A DNA stretch of 64,000 nt from Alloactinosynnema sp. L-07 (GTDB lineage: Bacteria; Actinomycetota; Actinomycetes; Mycobacteriales; Pseudonocardiaceae), in assembly GCF_900070365.1 (NCBI RefSeq), contig NZ_LN850107.1, positions 3,844,001-3,908,000 of the forward strand. The letters are read 5' to 3'. A program made the position numbers and the translations under genes. Numbering within the stretch: position 1 is the first letter of the stretch; each line of letters begins with the position of its first letter. A model generated the notes under the pieces. It saw only the letters and a program-made list of their open reading frames with translations, was not told the origin of the DNA and searched no databases. This document shows positions 20,448 to 29,795 of the stretch, piece after piece.

Positions 20448-21368
20448 TCAGGGTTCGCGTCGATAGCCGACGAGCTCAAGGTGAAGGCCGAACCCCAGCG
20501 CGGTGAACATCCGCTCGGAGGCGTCATTGCCCAGCGAGATCACCGCCGCGGCCTGCGGGCGCGGACCCTCTTTGGCCGCCAGCTCGCGCAGCAGCGCCCG
20601 GATCAGCGCGCGCCCGGTGCCCGCGCCGCGCATCTCGGGGTCGACGGCCACATAGTCGACATACAGCTCGTCGGGCTGGGCGTACCCGGCGGCGAAACCG
20701 AGCAGCCCGGTCGCGCCCGTCGCGACGACGATCGTATGGCCGCGCGCACCCTCCACGAGTTGGCGACCGGTGACCGTCGTGTTGGGAAAACAGCGCTCGT
20801 GCAGCTCGATCACTTGGGCCCGGACCTGCGGATCGGCGCCCAAAGGGCGCGCGGTGTCGGCGTCGTCCACGGCGGCCACGAGCACGGGCCGCAGCGCTGA
20901 CCCGGTCAGGGTGAATACCCGGCTGGTCGCGCGCTGGGTGAAGCCGTGGCGGGCGGCGAAGTCGCCCAAGCGCCGGTTTCGGCGGTGGCCGAAGAGTTCG
21001 AGGTCGGTGATCCCGCTCAGCCTGGGCACGGCCATGGCCGCTTCCAGCAGCTCGTCGGCCACGTTGTGCCAGCACTGGCGGAAGGCGGGATGGTCGGCGG
21101 GCAGCTCGACGAACGGCCCGAACAGCCAGGCCCGGCCCACCTCGGCGTCGGCGTCCACGCTGATCACCCCGCGCGGGGTTCCGTCCTCGGCCACGGCCAG
21201 TACCGCGCCGGAGGCCCAGTCGGGCCGCAGACCCGCGAGTTCCTCGGCGATCTCGGCCGCGGAGGTCCCGTGGTAGCCGACGTGGTGGTCGGGGTCGGCC
21301 TGGAGGCGGACCACGAGTTCGACGACGGCGGCCAGGTCGTCGGGCCGGGCAGGGCGGATCGCATACAT
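20448..21368 (-). CDS. Tandem GNAT acetyltransferase
   Basis: A 306-residue protein with two GNAT halves. The first (residues 1-150) opens YAIRPARPDDLAAVVELVVRL and is degenerate. The second has the complete acetyl-CoA signature VDPEMRGAGTGRALIRALL near residue 235 and ISLGNDASERMFTALGFGL. Double-GNAT proteins are common in actinomycetes and include mycothiol synthase MshD, but the key MshD elements are not evident, so I give no symbol. ATG 21368 (MYAIRP) starts at the usual position for the fold; an in-frame extension to 21512 looks non-coding. Confidence 0.85.
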   Translation of the reverse strand: MYAIRPARPDDLAAVVELVVRLQADPDHHVGYHGTSAAEIAEELAGLRPDWASGAVLAVAEDGTPRGVISVDADAEVGRAWLFGPFVELPADHPAFRQCWHNVADELLEAAMAVPRLSGITDLELFGHRRNRRLGDFAARHGFTQRATSRVFTLTGSALRPVLVAAVDDADTARPLGADPQVRAQVIELHERCFPNTTVTGRQLVEGARGHTIVVATGATGLLGFAAGYAQPDELYVDYVAVDPEMRGAGTGRALIRALLRELAAKEGPRPQAAAVISLGNDASERMFTALGFGLHLELVGYRREP

Positions 21369-21544
21369 GAATGAATCGTGAATGGTCCGGCCCGGCCACC
21401 GCGACTGTATTTCGGGGGTGGCCGAATACGTCCCAATAGGATCATACTTTGCCCCAACCTGCGGAGTTCCCGTCACGGTCTTGAACCGGTCGGCGATTCC
21501 CAACCAAAACACCCTGTGTGCTCATCCAGAGAGGCCGAACGCCG

Positions 21545-22021
21545 ATGGCTAGTTTCGACGCAAAGCGAGTAACCCCGATCGAGTGGGCGGGCATCGGCGC
21601 GGGCGCGCTCGCGCTCATCATCAGCTTCTTCCCGTTCTACTCGGTGTCGTACGACGGCCCCACCCTCGGCTTGGGCAGCCTCGGCGGCTCGGTCAGCGCA
21701 TGGAGCTACGGCTTCGGCACCCTGTTCCCGATCCTGCTGCTCATCGCCGCGGCCGTGGTCGTGCTCCTGCCGCACCTGGGTACTCAGGTCCCGAACCGGA
21801 CCCTCATCTGGCTGGGCCTCGCTGGGCTGGCCGTGGTGATCCTGCTCATCCAGTGGATCTCGTTCCCGAGCGGCAGCAGCTCGGTCGTGGGCGATGTGGG
21901 CATCAGCGCGGGCGCGGGCTTCGGCTTCTACATCGGCCTGCTCGCGGCGATCGCGTCCACGGTGGCCGCCTTCCTGACCTTCCAGGCCAGCAAGAAGGCT
22001 GTTCCGCCGCACGCCGCGTAA
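21545..22021 (+). CDS. Small four-helix membrane protein
   Basis: A 158-residue protein with about four membrane helices (residues 15-33, 55-78, 85-102, 120-145) and short charged ends. The start MASFDAKRVTPIEW is set by ATG 21545 with GAGAGG about 10 bases upstream. No family signature is visible; glycine/serine-rich loops between helices 3 and 4 may face outside. It is convergent with smc, ending 13 bp before the smc stop. Role unknown. Confidence 0.75.
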   Translation: MASFDAKRVTPIEWAGIGAGALALIISFFPFYSVSYDGPTLGLGSLGGSVSAWSYGFGTLFPILLLIAAAVVVLLPHLGTQVPNRTLIWLGLAGLAVVILLIQWISFPSGSSSVVGDVGISAGAGFGFYIGLLAAIASTVAAFLTFQASKKAVPPHAA

Positions 22022-22034
22022 GCATCGTCCGGTC

Positions 22035-25000
22035 TCAGGCCGCCGGGTCCTCTTCGGACTCGGCGGCCTGTTCGATCTCGGCGTCGCGGTCGGCACGCCG
22101 CATGCGCTGGGAGATGACCTGGCTGATGCCGTCGCCGCGCATGCTCACGCCGTAGAGGGCGTCGGCGATCTCCATGGTCGGCTTCTGGTGGGTGATGATG
22201 ATCAGCTGCGAACTGGCCCGCAGCTGCTCCAGCAGCCCGATGAGCCTGCGCATGTTGGTGTCGTCCAGCGCGGCCTCGACCTCGTCCATCACGTAGAACG
22301 GCGAGGGACGCGCGCGGAAGATGGCCACCAGCATGGCGACCGCGACCAGCGACTTCTCGCCGCCGGAGAGCAGTGACAGCCGCTTGACCTTCTTGCCGGG
22401 CGGGCGGGCCTCGACGTCGACGCCGGTGGTCAGCGGGTCGTCGGGCTCGGTGAGGATCATCCGGCCCTCGCCGCCGGGGAACAGCACGTCGAAGACGATC
22501 TCGAACTCGCGGGCGACGTCGGTGTAGGCCGAGGTGAAGACCTCCAGGATCTTCTCGTCGACCTCCTTGATGACCACCAGCAGGTCGCGCCGGGTCGCCT
22601 TGAGGTCCTCAAGCTGGGTGGAGAGGAACTTGTAGCGCTCCTCCAGCGCGGCGAACTCCTCCAGGGCCAGCGGGTTGACCTTGCCCAGCAGTGTCAGGTC
22701 GCGCTCGGCGCGCTTGGCGCGGCGGGCCTGGGTCTCGCGGTCGTACGGCGACGGCGGCGGCATGGTGACGTCCTCGCCGCGCTCCTTGGCCTCTTCGTAC
22801 TCGGCCAGTTCGCCGGGGCTTGGCGGCACGGGCACGGTCGGCCCGTACTCGGCGACCAGGTCGTCGAGGCCGATGCCGAACTGCTCGGCGATGCGGGTCT
22901 CCAACTGCTCCAGCCGCAGCCGCTGCTCGGCGCGCAGCACCTCGTCGCGGTGCACGGCGTCGGTCAGCTTCTCCAACTCGGTCGACAACTCGCGGACCTT
23001 GCCGCGCACGTCGGCCAGGATCCGCTCCCGCTCGGCCCGCTGGGCCTGCACGACGTCACGTTCCTCGGCGGCGCGCAGCAGCGACAGCGCGATGCGCTCC
23101 AGTGCCAGCTCGCCGCCCTCGACCACGGCCTGGGCGACCGTCGCGCCACGCGCTCGGGCGGCCAGGGCCCTGGTCGCGCGCTCACGGGCCTCACGCTCGG
23201 CGCGCGCGGCGCGGCGCAGGCCGTCGGCCTTGCCCTGCAGGGCGCGGTGACGTTCCTCGGCGGTGCGCAGCGACAGGCGGGCTTCCATCTCCTCCTGGCG
23301 CGAGGTGGCCAGCGAGGCGGTGTACTCGTCGCGCTCGGCGGAGTCCGGCTCGTCCTCGACTTCCTGCTCCTGCACGACGACCAGGCGTTCCTCCAGGTCA
23401 GCGAGCTTCACCAGGGCCTCTTCGCGGGCCTGCTCGACCTTGGCGCGCTGCGTGGTCGCCCGCTCCACCTCGGCCTGGGCGCCGCGCAGTGCCTGGCGCA
23501 GCCGGTTGAGGCGCTCGGAGGACCGCGCGGCCCGGACCTTCGCCTCGTTCATCTCTTCCTTGATCGCGCCGACCTCGGCCCTGCGAGCCTGCTGCTCGGC
23601 GCGGGCGCCCTCCAGCGCGGCGGCGGAGTGCTCCACGGTCCGCTCGGCGGCGCCGAGCTTGGCGTTGGCCTCGTCCACGGCGGCCTGTACCTCGATGACG
23701 CTCTGCGCCCGTTCGGACCCGCCGACCGCCCAGTGCGCGCCCAGGACGTCGCCCTCGGCGGTCACGGCCCGCAGCTCGGGATACGCGCTGACCAGCGCCT
23801 GCGCGTCGGCCAGGGCGTCGACGACCGCGAGCTTGTCCAGCGCCCGGTGCACCGCGGGCAGCAGCGCGTCTGGCGCGCGGACCAGGTCGACGGCCCAGCG
23901 CGCGCCCGAAGGCAGCGACGGCCACGTCGAGCGGTTCGAGGACACCGCCGCGCCGCCGATGATCATCCCGGCCCGGCCGCCGTCGCCGGAGCGCAGCAGG
24001 CGCAGCGCGTCGACCGCGCCGGTCGGGTCGGCCACGGCCACCGCGTCGGCCACCGGGCCCAGCGCGGCGGCCAGCGCGGCCTCGGCCCCCGGCTCCACGG
24101 TCAGCAGCGCGGCCACGGAGCCCAGCAGGCCGGGCAGCCGGTCGGCGGCGGCGAGCAGCGCGCCAGCGCCGTCCTTGCGGGCCAGACCCATCGACAGCGC
24201 GTCGACCCTGGCCTTCCAGGACGCGATCTCGCGCTCGGCGGCGCGCTCGGCGGCGACCAGTTCCTCGACCCGGGCCTTGGCGGCGTCGTTGGCCTCGACG
24301 GCGTGGCGGTGCCGCTCGTCGAGCCCGGCGTCGTCGCCTTCCTCGGTGCCGGTGGCGGCCTGGCCCTCTTCGAGTTCCTGCGCGGCGAACTCGGCCCGCT
24401 CACTGGCCTCGGCCAGCGCGGTCGACAGCCGCTCGATCTCGTCGGCGGTGGCGTTGGTGTTGCTCCGCAGCGCCTCGACCTGGCCCGCGAGGCGGGCGAG
24501 CCCCTCGCGGCGGTCGGCGATGGCGCGGACGGCGGCCAGGTGGGCCTTCTCGGCGGCCTGCACGAGCCGCTCCAGCTCGGCGCGGCGTTCGGTGGACTCG
24601 GCCAGGGCGTAGCGGGCCTCGGCGACGGCCTCGAACAGCTCGGCCTCGCGCATCGCGGTGTGCTCGGCCTCCGCTTCCATCTCGTCGGGGTCGCGGCCAC
24701 CGCGCGGGGCCTCGACAGCGGCGGACAGGTGGCGCGCGCGCTCGACGGCGAGCCGGACGGTGCCGCGCAGCCGCTCTTCGAGCGCGGAGAGCCGATACCA
24801 GGTCTCCTGGGCGGCGGCGAGCTTCGGCGCGTCGACCGCGAGGTGGTCCTCGAGCTCGGTCTGCCGGGCCTGGCCCAGCTCCAGCGCCTGCTCGACCTCG
24901 GCGCGCTTGCGGCGCGCGGTGGCCTCGTCGGCCTCCTCGCGGGCGATGTCCTCGCGCTGGGTGACCAGGTCGTCGGCGTGCAGGCGCAGCCGGGAGTCGC

Positions 25001-25667
25001 GCAGCTCGGACTGCACGGTCTGGGCCTTGCGGGCGATCTCGGCCTGCTTGCCCAGCGGTTTGAGCTGGCGACGCAGCTCGGCGGTGAGGTCGGTGAGGCG
25101 GGTGAGGTTGGCCTGCATCGCGTCGAGCTTGCGGATGGCCTTCTCTTTGCGCTTGCGGTGCTTGAGGACGCCTGCGGCCTCCTCGATGAACGCGCGGCGC
25201 TCCTCTGGCTTGGACTCCAGGATCGCGGCGAGCTGGCCCTGCCCGACGATGACGTGCATCTCGCGGCCGATGCCGGAGTCCGACAGCAGCTCCTGGACGT
25301 CCATCAGGCGGCAGCCGTTGCCGTTGATCTCGTACTCGCTGGCCCCGTCGCGGAACATCCGGCGGGTGATCGAGACCTCGTTGTACTCGATCGGCAGGGC
25401 GCCGTCGGCGTTGTCGATGGTGAGGGTGACCTCGGCGCGGCCCAGCGGCGCGCGGCCGGAGGTGCCCGCGAAGATGACGTCCTCCATCTTGCCGCCGCGC
25501 AGGCCCTTGGCGCTGCCCTCGCCCATGACCCAGCGCAGGGCGTCAAGGACGTTGGACTTGCCCGACCCGTTGGGACCGACGACGCAGGTGATGCCGGGCT
25601 CGAACTTCAGCGTCGTCGCCGAGGCGAAAGACTTGAAGCCCTTCAGCGTCAGGCTCTTGAGGTGCAC
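22035..25667 (-). CDS. smc: Chromosome segregation ATPase SMC
   Basis: The 1210-residue SMC protein compacts and helps segregate the chromosome with ScpA and ScpB. It has an N-terminal head with Walker A VGPNGSGKSNVLDALRWVMG (residue about 31), a long coiled coil, a hinge around residues 510-660, a second coil, and the C-terminal head with the ABC signature LSGGEKSLVAVAMLVAIF and Walker B FYVMDEVEAALDD. ATG 25667 gives the family's start MHLKSLTLKGFKSF. It follows the ECF sigma operon on the same strand, leaving 98 bp that may hold its promoter. Confidence 0.98.
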   Translation of the reverse strand: MHLKSLTLKGFKSFASATTLKFEPGITCVVGPNGSGKSNVLDALRWVMGEGSAKGLRGGKMEDVIFAGTSGRAPLGRAEVTLTIDNADGALPIEYNEVSITRRMFRDGASEYEINGNGCRLMDVQELLSDSGIGREMHVIVGQGQLAAILESKPEERRAFIEEAAGVLKHRKRKEKAIRKLDAMQANLTRLTDLTAELRRQLKPLGKQAEIARKAQTVQSELRDSRLRLHADDLVTQREDIAREEADEATARRKRAEVEQALELGQARQTELEDHLAVDAPKLAAAQETWYRLSALEERLRGTVRLAVERARHLSAAVEAPRGGRDPDEMEAEAEHTAMREAELFEAVAEARYALAESTERRAELERLVQAAEKAHLAAVRAIADRREGLARLAGQVEALRSNTNATADEIERLSTALAEASERAEFAAQELEEGQAATGTEEGDDAGLDERHRHAVEANDAAKARVEELVAAERAAEREIASWKARVDALSMGLARKDGAGALLAAADRLPGLLGSVAALLTVEPGAEAALAAALGPVADAVAVADPTGAVDALRLLRSGDGGRAGMIIGGAAVSSNRSTWPSLPSGARWAVDLVRAPDALLPAVHRALDKLAVVDALADAQALVSAYPELRAVTAEGDVLGAHWAVGGSERAQSVIEVQAAVDEANAKLGAAERTVEHSAAALEGARAEQQARRAEVGAIKEEMNEAKVRAARSSERLNRLRQALRGAQAEVERATTQRAKVEQAREEALVKLADLEERLVVVQEQEVEDEPDSAERDEYTASLATSRQEEMEARLSLRTAEERHRALQGKADGLRRAARAEREARERATRALAARARGATVAQAVVEGGELALERIALSLLRAAEERDVVQAQRAERERILADVRGKVRELSTELEKLTDAVHRDEVLRAEQRLRLEQLETRIAEQFGIGLDDLVAEYGPTVPVPPSPGELAEYEEAKERGEDVTMPPPSPYDRETQARRAKRAERDLTLLGKVNPLALEEFAALEERYKFLSTQLEDLKATRRDLLVVIKEVDEKILEVFTSAYTDVAREFEIVFDVLFPGGEGRMILTEPDDPLTTGVDVEARPPGKKVKRLSLLSGGEKSLVAVAMLVAIFRARPSPFYVMDEVEAALDDTNMRRLIGLLEQLRASSQLIIITHQKPTMEIADALYGVSMRGDGISQVISQRMRRADRDAEIEQAAESEEDPAA

Positions 25668-25765
25668 GAGGCAGGCCCTTCCGAGTGCCGCCGACTCCTT
25701 GGTATCCGGAAGAGACTACCTGCGCGTATGCCTGGACCTGGGGAGGTGGGGGCTTGCCGCGCGTG

Positions 25766-26425
25766 TCAGGAGGGGGCGGCGACGCTGACCAAGATCCGGT
25801 TGTCGGCGGTCACGATGTCCACGGTGGCGATGTGGGCAAGATCGATCGACGTGCTCCCAGGGATGACCTCACCAGCGACGGGACTGGTCGACCACCAGCC
25901 CGCGGTCTCCTTGCTGCCGTCGCGCCCGCGCACCACGAGCTTGCACGGCTTGCCCGGCGGCACGTCGCGCATTGTGACCTTCACCTCGGTGCCCCATGGC
26001 CGGTCGATCAGCTCGACATCGACGCCGACGCCGCTGCCGGGATCGGTCGCCGACCAGCTCACCCCGGCGGGCTCGGCCGGGAGCTGCGACCGGACCACGA
26101 ACACCACGCCCGCGCCCAGCGCGAGGACGGTGACCGCGGCCACAGCCAGCGCGGCGAGGCGGCGGCGCTTGCGGGGCTCGGGCTTTTCCCGGGGCAGTTC
26201 GAGGACCCTGGCGGGCTCGTCGGCGGGGCTCAGGTCCGGTTCTGGCAGGTCCTCGAAGTCGGCCAGTGTGATGCGGTGCAGCAGGCCCGGCAGCGGCGCA
26301 AGTCGCAGCAACTCGGCTCGGCAGGCGTCGCAGCCCGGCAGGTGGTGCTCGAACCCGGCCCGGTCGGCCGGGTCGAGCGCGCCGAGCACATAGGCCCCTA
26401 CCGAAGTCAACTGAAGGCAACTCAC
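25766..26425 (-). CDS. Zinc-finger anti-sigma factor
   Basis: A 219-residue partner of the sigma factor encoded just upstream. Residues 1-45 form a zf-HC2 anti-sigma domain with the H-x3-C-x2-C zinc site FEHHLPGCDACRAELL. A proline-rich linker follows, then one membrane helix (about residues 95-115, after EPRKRRR), and an extracytoplasmic beta-rich domain of about 100 residues. The layout resembles RslA-type regulators, which release the sigma factor on redox or envelope signals. The GTG start overlaps the sigma stop as GTGA. A longer upstream frame is only the shadow of the sigma gene. Confidence 0.88.
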   Translation of the reverse strand: MSCLQLTSVGAYVLGALDPADRAGFEHHLPGCDACRAELLRLAPLPGLLHRITLADFEDLPEPDLSPADEPARVLELPREKPEPRKRRRLAALAVAAVTVLALGAGVVFVVRSQLPAEPAGVSWSATDPGSGVGVDVELIDRPWGTEVKVTMRDVPPGKPCKLVVRGRDGSKETAGWWSTSPVAGEVIPGSTSIDLAHIATVDIVTADNRILVSVAAPS

Positions 26426-26973
26426 GGCTCGGTCACCCCCCTTTCCTCCAGGGCGTCGCGCAGCGCCCGCAGCGCGTAGAACGTGCGGGACTTGACCGTT
26501 CCGGGCGGCACGCCGAGCACTTTGGCCGCCTCTGCCACGGTGCGCCTGCGGAAGTACAGCTCGGCGATGACGTTGCGGTGGTCGCGCGACAGTGCCCGCA
26601 TCGCCTCGGCCACCTGCCAGCCCTGCAGCACCTGCTCGAAGTCGTCGGTGGGCCGGGCCCAGTCCGACTCGATGGGCACCTCGGCCACCCTGGCGCTCTG
26701 CTTGCGGTAGCCGGAGATCACCAGGTTCTTGGCCACCGTGTAGAGCCAAGGACCCGCGTGGTCGACATCGAGTTCGCCCGCGTGCTTCCAGGCGCGCAGC
26801 AATGTCTCCTGGACGATGTCCTCGGCGCGCTGGTGATCACCGCCCACCGAGCGCAGGACATAGCTGTGCAGCGGCCGCCGGTAGCGGCCGTACAGCTCGC
26901 GGACGAGTTCATCGTCCTGCCCCGGGGTGTCAGCCACGACCCTGCCTACGCGCCGACGTCGGAATCGGTTCAC
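26422..26973 (-). CDS. ECF RNA polymerase sigma factor
   Basis: A 183-residue (from the GTG at 26973) group 4 sigma factor. Region 2 is RAEDIVQETLLRAWKHAG with WLYTVAKNLVISGYRK, which binds the -10 element. Region 4 is LSRDHRNVIAELYFRRRTV followed by the helix-turn-helix EAAKVLGVPPGTVKSR. It looks like the SigL/SigK part of the family. Another GTG at about 26940 (VADTPGQDDEL) is an equally plausible start. It is translated 3 bp after acyP and overlaps its anti-sigma gene by 4 bp. Confidence 0.92.
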   Translation of the reverse strand: MNRFRRRRVGRVVADTPGQDDELVRELYGRYRRPLHSYVLRSVGGDHQRAEDIVQETLLRAWKHAGELDVDHAGPWLYTVAKNLVISGYRKQSARVAEVPIESDWARPTDDFEQVLQGWQVAEAMRALSRDHRNVIAELYFRRRTVAEAAKVLGVPPGTVKSRTFYALRALRDALEERGVTEP

Positions 26974-26976
26974 GGC

Positions 26977-27282
26977 TCACCGCTCGGCGAACCCCTCGAC
27001 TCCCTTGACCGGACCCCACTGCTCGACCACGTGGTCGACGGTGCCCGGCGTGCGGCCCGACCGCAATGCCGCCAGGAGCCTGTCGCACAGATCACGTGCG
27101 CCCTCGGCGACCACCTCGACCCGGCCGTCGGGGGTGTTGCGGGCCCACCCGGCCAAGCCCAGTTCAAGGGCCCGCGCGCGCGTCCACCAGCGGAAACCGA
27201 CGCCTTGGACCCGGCCGTGGACCCACGCGGTCAAGCGGACGGGGTCGCTCCGGTTCTCGCCAGGGTGCACGGGTGGGGGCAT
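26977..27282 (-). CDS. acyP: Acylphosphatase
   Basis: A 101-residue enzyme that hydrolyses acyl phosphates. The active-site pieces are intact: [16 protein letters not shown] carries the phosphate-binding arginine, and [17 protein letters not shown] the catalytic asparagine. ATG 27282 is preceded by CAGGA. In M. tuberculosis an acyP gene also lies next to smc. Here the ECF sigma and anti-sigma genes have been placed between acyP and smc, 3 bp from the acyP stop. Confidence 0.95.
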   Translation of the reverse strand: MPPPVHPGENRSDPVRLTAWVHGRVQGVGFRWWTRARALELGLAGWARNTPDGRVEVVAEGARDLCDRLLAALRSGRTPGTVDHVVEQWGPVKGVEGFAER

Positions 27283-27344
27283 GGGGACATCCTGCCGGGT
27301 GGTAATTTGTCGCGCCGACACGGCCGAGTGGAGATTGGACCTGC

Positions 27345-27833
27345 ATGTCAGAGCCAGAAGACCGGGTCGAGTTATCACCTGTGGACGACGAGCGCCCCGG
27401 CTTGCGCCGTGCGCCGTACGCGATCCTGGGGGTCTCGGGCGTGGTGCTCGCGACGGTGTTCGCCGCCGTCGCCGCCGTCGCCTCCCCGGAAACCGAGGAC
27501 GCCGGGCCCGCCGCGCCCGCCACGGTCAAGGTGAGCTCGACGCGCCCCACGCCGTCCACGACCAGCGACGCCGCCACCACGGACCCGACGACGACCACGT
27601 CGGAGTCCACGACGTCGGAGACGACGACCACGACGACGGAGTCCGCGGACCCGACGACGACCACCACGACCAAGCGGCCGCGCCCGACGACGACCACCAC
27701 GACGACACAGCCGACGCAGACTCAGCCGACGACGACTCAGCCGACGATCACCCGGCCGACGACAACTGAGCCGCCGGTTACCACCACGACCACGCCGCCG
27801 GTCACGACCACCACGGAACCCCCGCCTCCGTGA
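27345..27833 (+). CDS. Membrane-anchored Thr-rich surface protein
   Basis: A 162-residue protein: a polar N-terminus ([19 protein letters not shown]), one membrane helix (about residues 28-47, [20 protein letters not shown]), then about 110 residues of nearly pure Thr/Pro/Ser repeats ([39 protein letters not shown]). Such tails are typical wall-spanning, O-mannosylated segments in actinomycetes. No folded outer domain follows, so it may be a stalk or a substrate for modification. It is followed 57 bp later by a CAP-domain gene with the same kind of Thr-rich linker. Confidence 0.75.
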   Translation: MSEPEDRVELSPVDDERPGLRRAPYAILGVSGVVLATVFAAVAAVASPETEDAGPAAPATVKVSSTRPTPSTTSDAATTDPTTTTSESTTSETTTTTTESADPTTTTTTKRPRPTTTTTTTQPTQTQPTTTQPTITRPTTTEPPVTTTTTPPVTTTTEPPPP

Positions 27834-27857
27834 CAGTAGGTTTCACCGTATAGGCGG

Positions 27858-27870
27858 ACGGGTCACCCGT
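27858..27870 (+). promoter_or_regulatory. Perfect 13-bp palindrome before the CAP gene
   Basis: ACGGGT-C-ACCCGT is a perfect palindrome 20 bp before the start of the CAP-domain gene, in the region where its promoter or leader must lie. It may be an operator. No regulator gene next door matches it by position. Confidence 0.3.
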
Positions 27871-27890
27871 TAGTGGTAACTTGCGCGACC

Positions 27891-28598
27891 GTGACACACC
27901 GTCGTGGAGCCAACGCGTTAGTTCGGGCCGTGCTGGTCGCGCTCGCGGTGGGCGCGGGCACGGCCGGAGTCGCCAAAGTCATGTCCGGCCCGCCGATGAT
28001 CGAGGGCAGTCCGGACCGCGTCGCCTTGGACGTGCCGACGAGCGTGCCGTCGCCGGTGCCCACCGCGGCCGCGACCAGGAGCGCGGCGGGCACCGTCGCG
28101 GGCACCTCCACGGCCGCGACGACGGCCACCAGCAGCATCGCGGCCACCACCACGACCACGACCGTCGCGCCCACTACGACGACCACGGACAAGAAGCCTC
28201 GGCCGACCACGACGACCGCGCCGCCGAACACGTCGGCCGCGGGCCAGGTCCAGTCGCTGGTCAACATCCAGCGGGCGCAGCGCGGCTGCGCGCCGGTCAC
28301 CCTGGACAGCAGGCTCAACCGAGCCGCCCAGGACCACAGCGACGACATGTCGCGCAACGGCTATTTCTCCCACACCAGCCTCGACGGCCGCAGCTTCGTC
28401 GATCGCGCCGAGGACGCCGGTTACCCGAGTGCGGGCGCCGAGAACATCGCGCGCGGGCAGAGCTCGGCCCAGCAGGTCATGAACGCGTGGATGAACTCGT
28501 CCGGCCACCGCGCGAACATCCTCAACTGCTCGATGCGGACCATGGGCCTCGGCCTGGCCACGCGCGGCTACTACTGGACGCAGATGTTCGGGTACTGA
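27891..28598 (+). CDS. Secreted or anchored CAP-domain protein with Thr-rich linker
   Basis: A protein of about 235 residues. The start VTHRRGANALVRAV leads into a hydrophobic signal or anchor segment (about residues 8-27). A Thr-rich linker (about 70-115, TTTTTTVAPTTTTTDKKP) follows. The C-terminal CAP/SCP domain (about 120-235) begins VQSLVNIQRAQRGC and contains LNRAAQDHSDDMSRNGYFSH, AGAENIARG and MNSSGHRANIL, which bear the His/Glu cavity residues of the family. Bacterial CAP proteins of the YkwD type are extracellular with poorly known roles. GTG 27891 fits best; an in-frame GTG at 27873 is possible. Confidence 0.88.
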   Translation: MTHRRGANALVRAVLVALAVGAGTAGVAKVMSGPPMIEGSPDRVALDVPTSVPSPVPTAAATRSAAGTVAGTSTAATTATSSIAATTTTTTVAPTTTTTDKKPRPTTTTAPPNTSAAGQVQSLVNIQRAQRGCAPVTLDSRLNRAAQDHSDDMSRNGYFSHTSLDGRSFVDRAEDAGYPSAGAENIARGQSSAQQVMNAWMNSSGHRANILNCSMRTMGLGLATRGYYWTQMFGY

Positions 28599-28604
28599 AC
28601 CCAA

Positions 28605-28631
28605 GCGGGAGCGGGCCCCCGATGCCCGCTC
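28605..28631. terminator. Bidirectional hairpin terminator
   Basis: GGGAGCGGGC (28605-28614) pairs perfectly with GCCCGCTCCC (28622-28631) around a 7-base loop, and AACCC/GGGTT outside can extend the stem. It sits in the 45-bp gap between the convergent CAP and HAAS genes, so it can serve both. Confidence 0.65.
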
Positions 28632-28643
28632 CCACCCGGGTTC

Positions 28644-29795
28644 CTACTTCGTCGGCGTGACCGATATGGCAGGCGAGGTCGCCGACACGCTGGGTGACAC
28701 CGCCGACCCGGACACCGACGGGGGACCCGACGTGACCGACGGGGACGTCGAACCGCCCGGCGCCAGCGGGACGAACGGCATGTCCGTGCGCGTCTCGCAG
28801 TAGCCGTTGACATAGACGACCCGCGGCACTGGCAACCTGTTGCGAATCCTGGGCGACGGGTCGACCTTGCCGCACGACTCGTGGTCGACGGTGATCGGTG
28901 TGCCGGTCTCGTCGTAGAGGTAGAACTCCTCGATCGGCCTGCCGTCGGCGCCCACCGCGTACACATTGGACAGTCGGTTTCCGCCGTAGACCAGCCCGCC
29001 GCCGGTGTACCCCTGGTAGTCGGCGACAGGACCGCCGCCCCGGTTGGAATCGGCCACGCCGATGGCCAGCGCCAGCGCGGCGCCGATGACGAAAGCGTTG
29101 GCGGGCACCGTGATCGCCAGCAGCCTGCGGTTGGTCGCGGTCCGGCCCGCCGTCCACAGCAGACCGCCCGCGACGACCAGAACGAAGACCGCGAGCCCAG
29201 GCGCCCGGTCGATCGCGGCGAGGAAAGCCAGTACCAGCACGATGATCCGCGCCAGCGCCCACGCGGGCCGCAGCGACCGCACATACGCGAGCGCGTCGGG
29301 CTGGAACATCGCGGCCATGGAGTCACCGATCCGCCGGGCGCGGCGGTACTCGGGCAGGTCGGCGATGTCCGACCGGTTCACCCGTTCGGCCAGGACCAGC
29401 CACAGCGCGGGTCCGAACAGCGGCAGACACAGCGCGAACACCACCAGCGGCTCGGCGGCGCGATTCATCAGCGCGACGAGCCCGATGAAAGCCGCGAGGA
29501 CCGCCGTCAGTCCGACGATCCAGAACACGAACCGCCCTAGTCCGCCATGACTGACCGCGGTCGGTGGTGTCGCGACCGGCGGATAGCCGCCCGCGGCCCG
29601 CAGTTCAGCGGCATAGTCCTCGGGCGAGCCCAGCCGGTCGACCGGGTCGCCCGGTTCCCCGAAGACCTCGGTGACGTGCGGCTCGATGTCCTCGAGCACC
29701 TCGGCCAGTTCGTCGGCGGGCAGGTCCGCCAGCGCGGTCCGGACCCGGGCCAGGTAGTCATCGAGCCCCGGGTGAATGTCGGTGTCGCTGTTCAC
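28644..29795 (-). CDS. HAAS-domain membrane protein, PadR partner
   Basis: A 383-residue protein. Its N-terminal 70 residues are a HAAS-like helical domain (DDYLARVRTALADLPADELAEVLEDIEPHVTE with GSPEDYAAELRAAGG), the kind normally encoded beside PadR repressors. About six membrane helices follow (residues 85-265), and then an outer domain of about 110 residues ending in a Ser/Pro-rich tail. The GTG start overlaps the padR stop by 4 bp (GTGA). Such PadR-HAAS pairs are thought to signal envelope state, with the HAAS domain acting on the membrane part; the specific role here is unknown. Confidence 0.8.
   Translation of the reverse strand: MNSDTDIHPGLDDYLARVRTALADLPADELAEVLEDIEPHVTEVFGEPGDPVDRLGSPEDYAAELRAAGGYPPVATPPTAVSHGGLGRFVFWIVGLTAVLAAFIGLVALMNRAAEPLVVFALCLPLFGPALWLVLAERVNRSDIADLPEYRRARRIGDSMAAMFQPDALAYVRSLRPAWALARIIVLVLAFLAAIDRAPGLAVFVLVVAGGLLWTAGRTATNRRLLAITVPANAFVIGAALALAIGVADSNRGGGPVADYQGYTGGGLVYGGNRLSNVYAVGADGRPIEEFYLYDETGTPITVDHESCGKVDPSPRIRNRLPVPRVVYVNGYCETRTDMPFVPLAPGGSTSPSVTSGPPSVSGSAVSPSVSATSPAISVTPTK

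Noticed and set aside
22950..26393. A 1147-codon plus-strand frame opposite smc
   Set aside because: Antisense shadow of smc and its neighbours, low-complexity Gly/Leu/Gln-rich, without a start signal or family motif.
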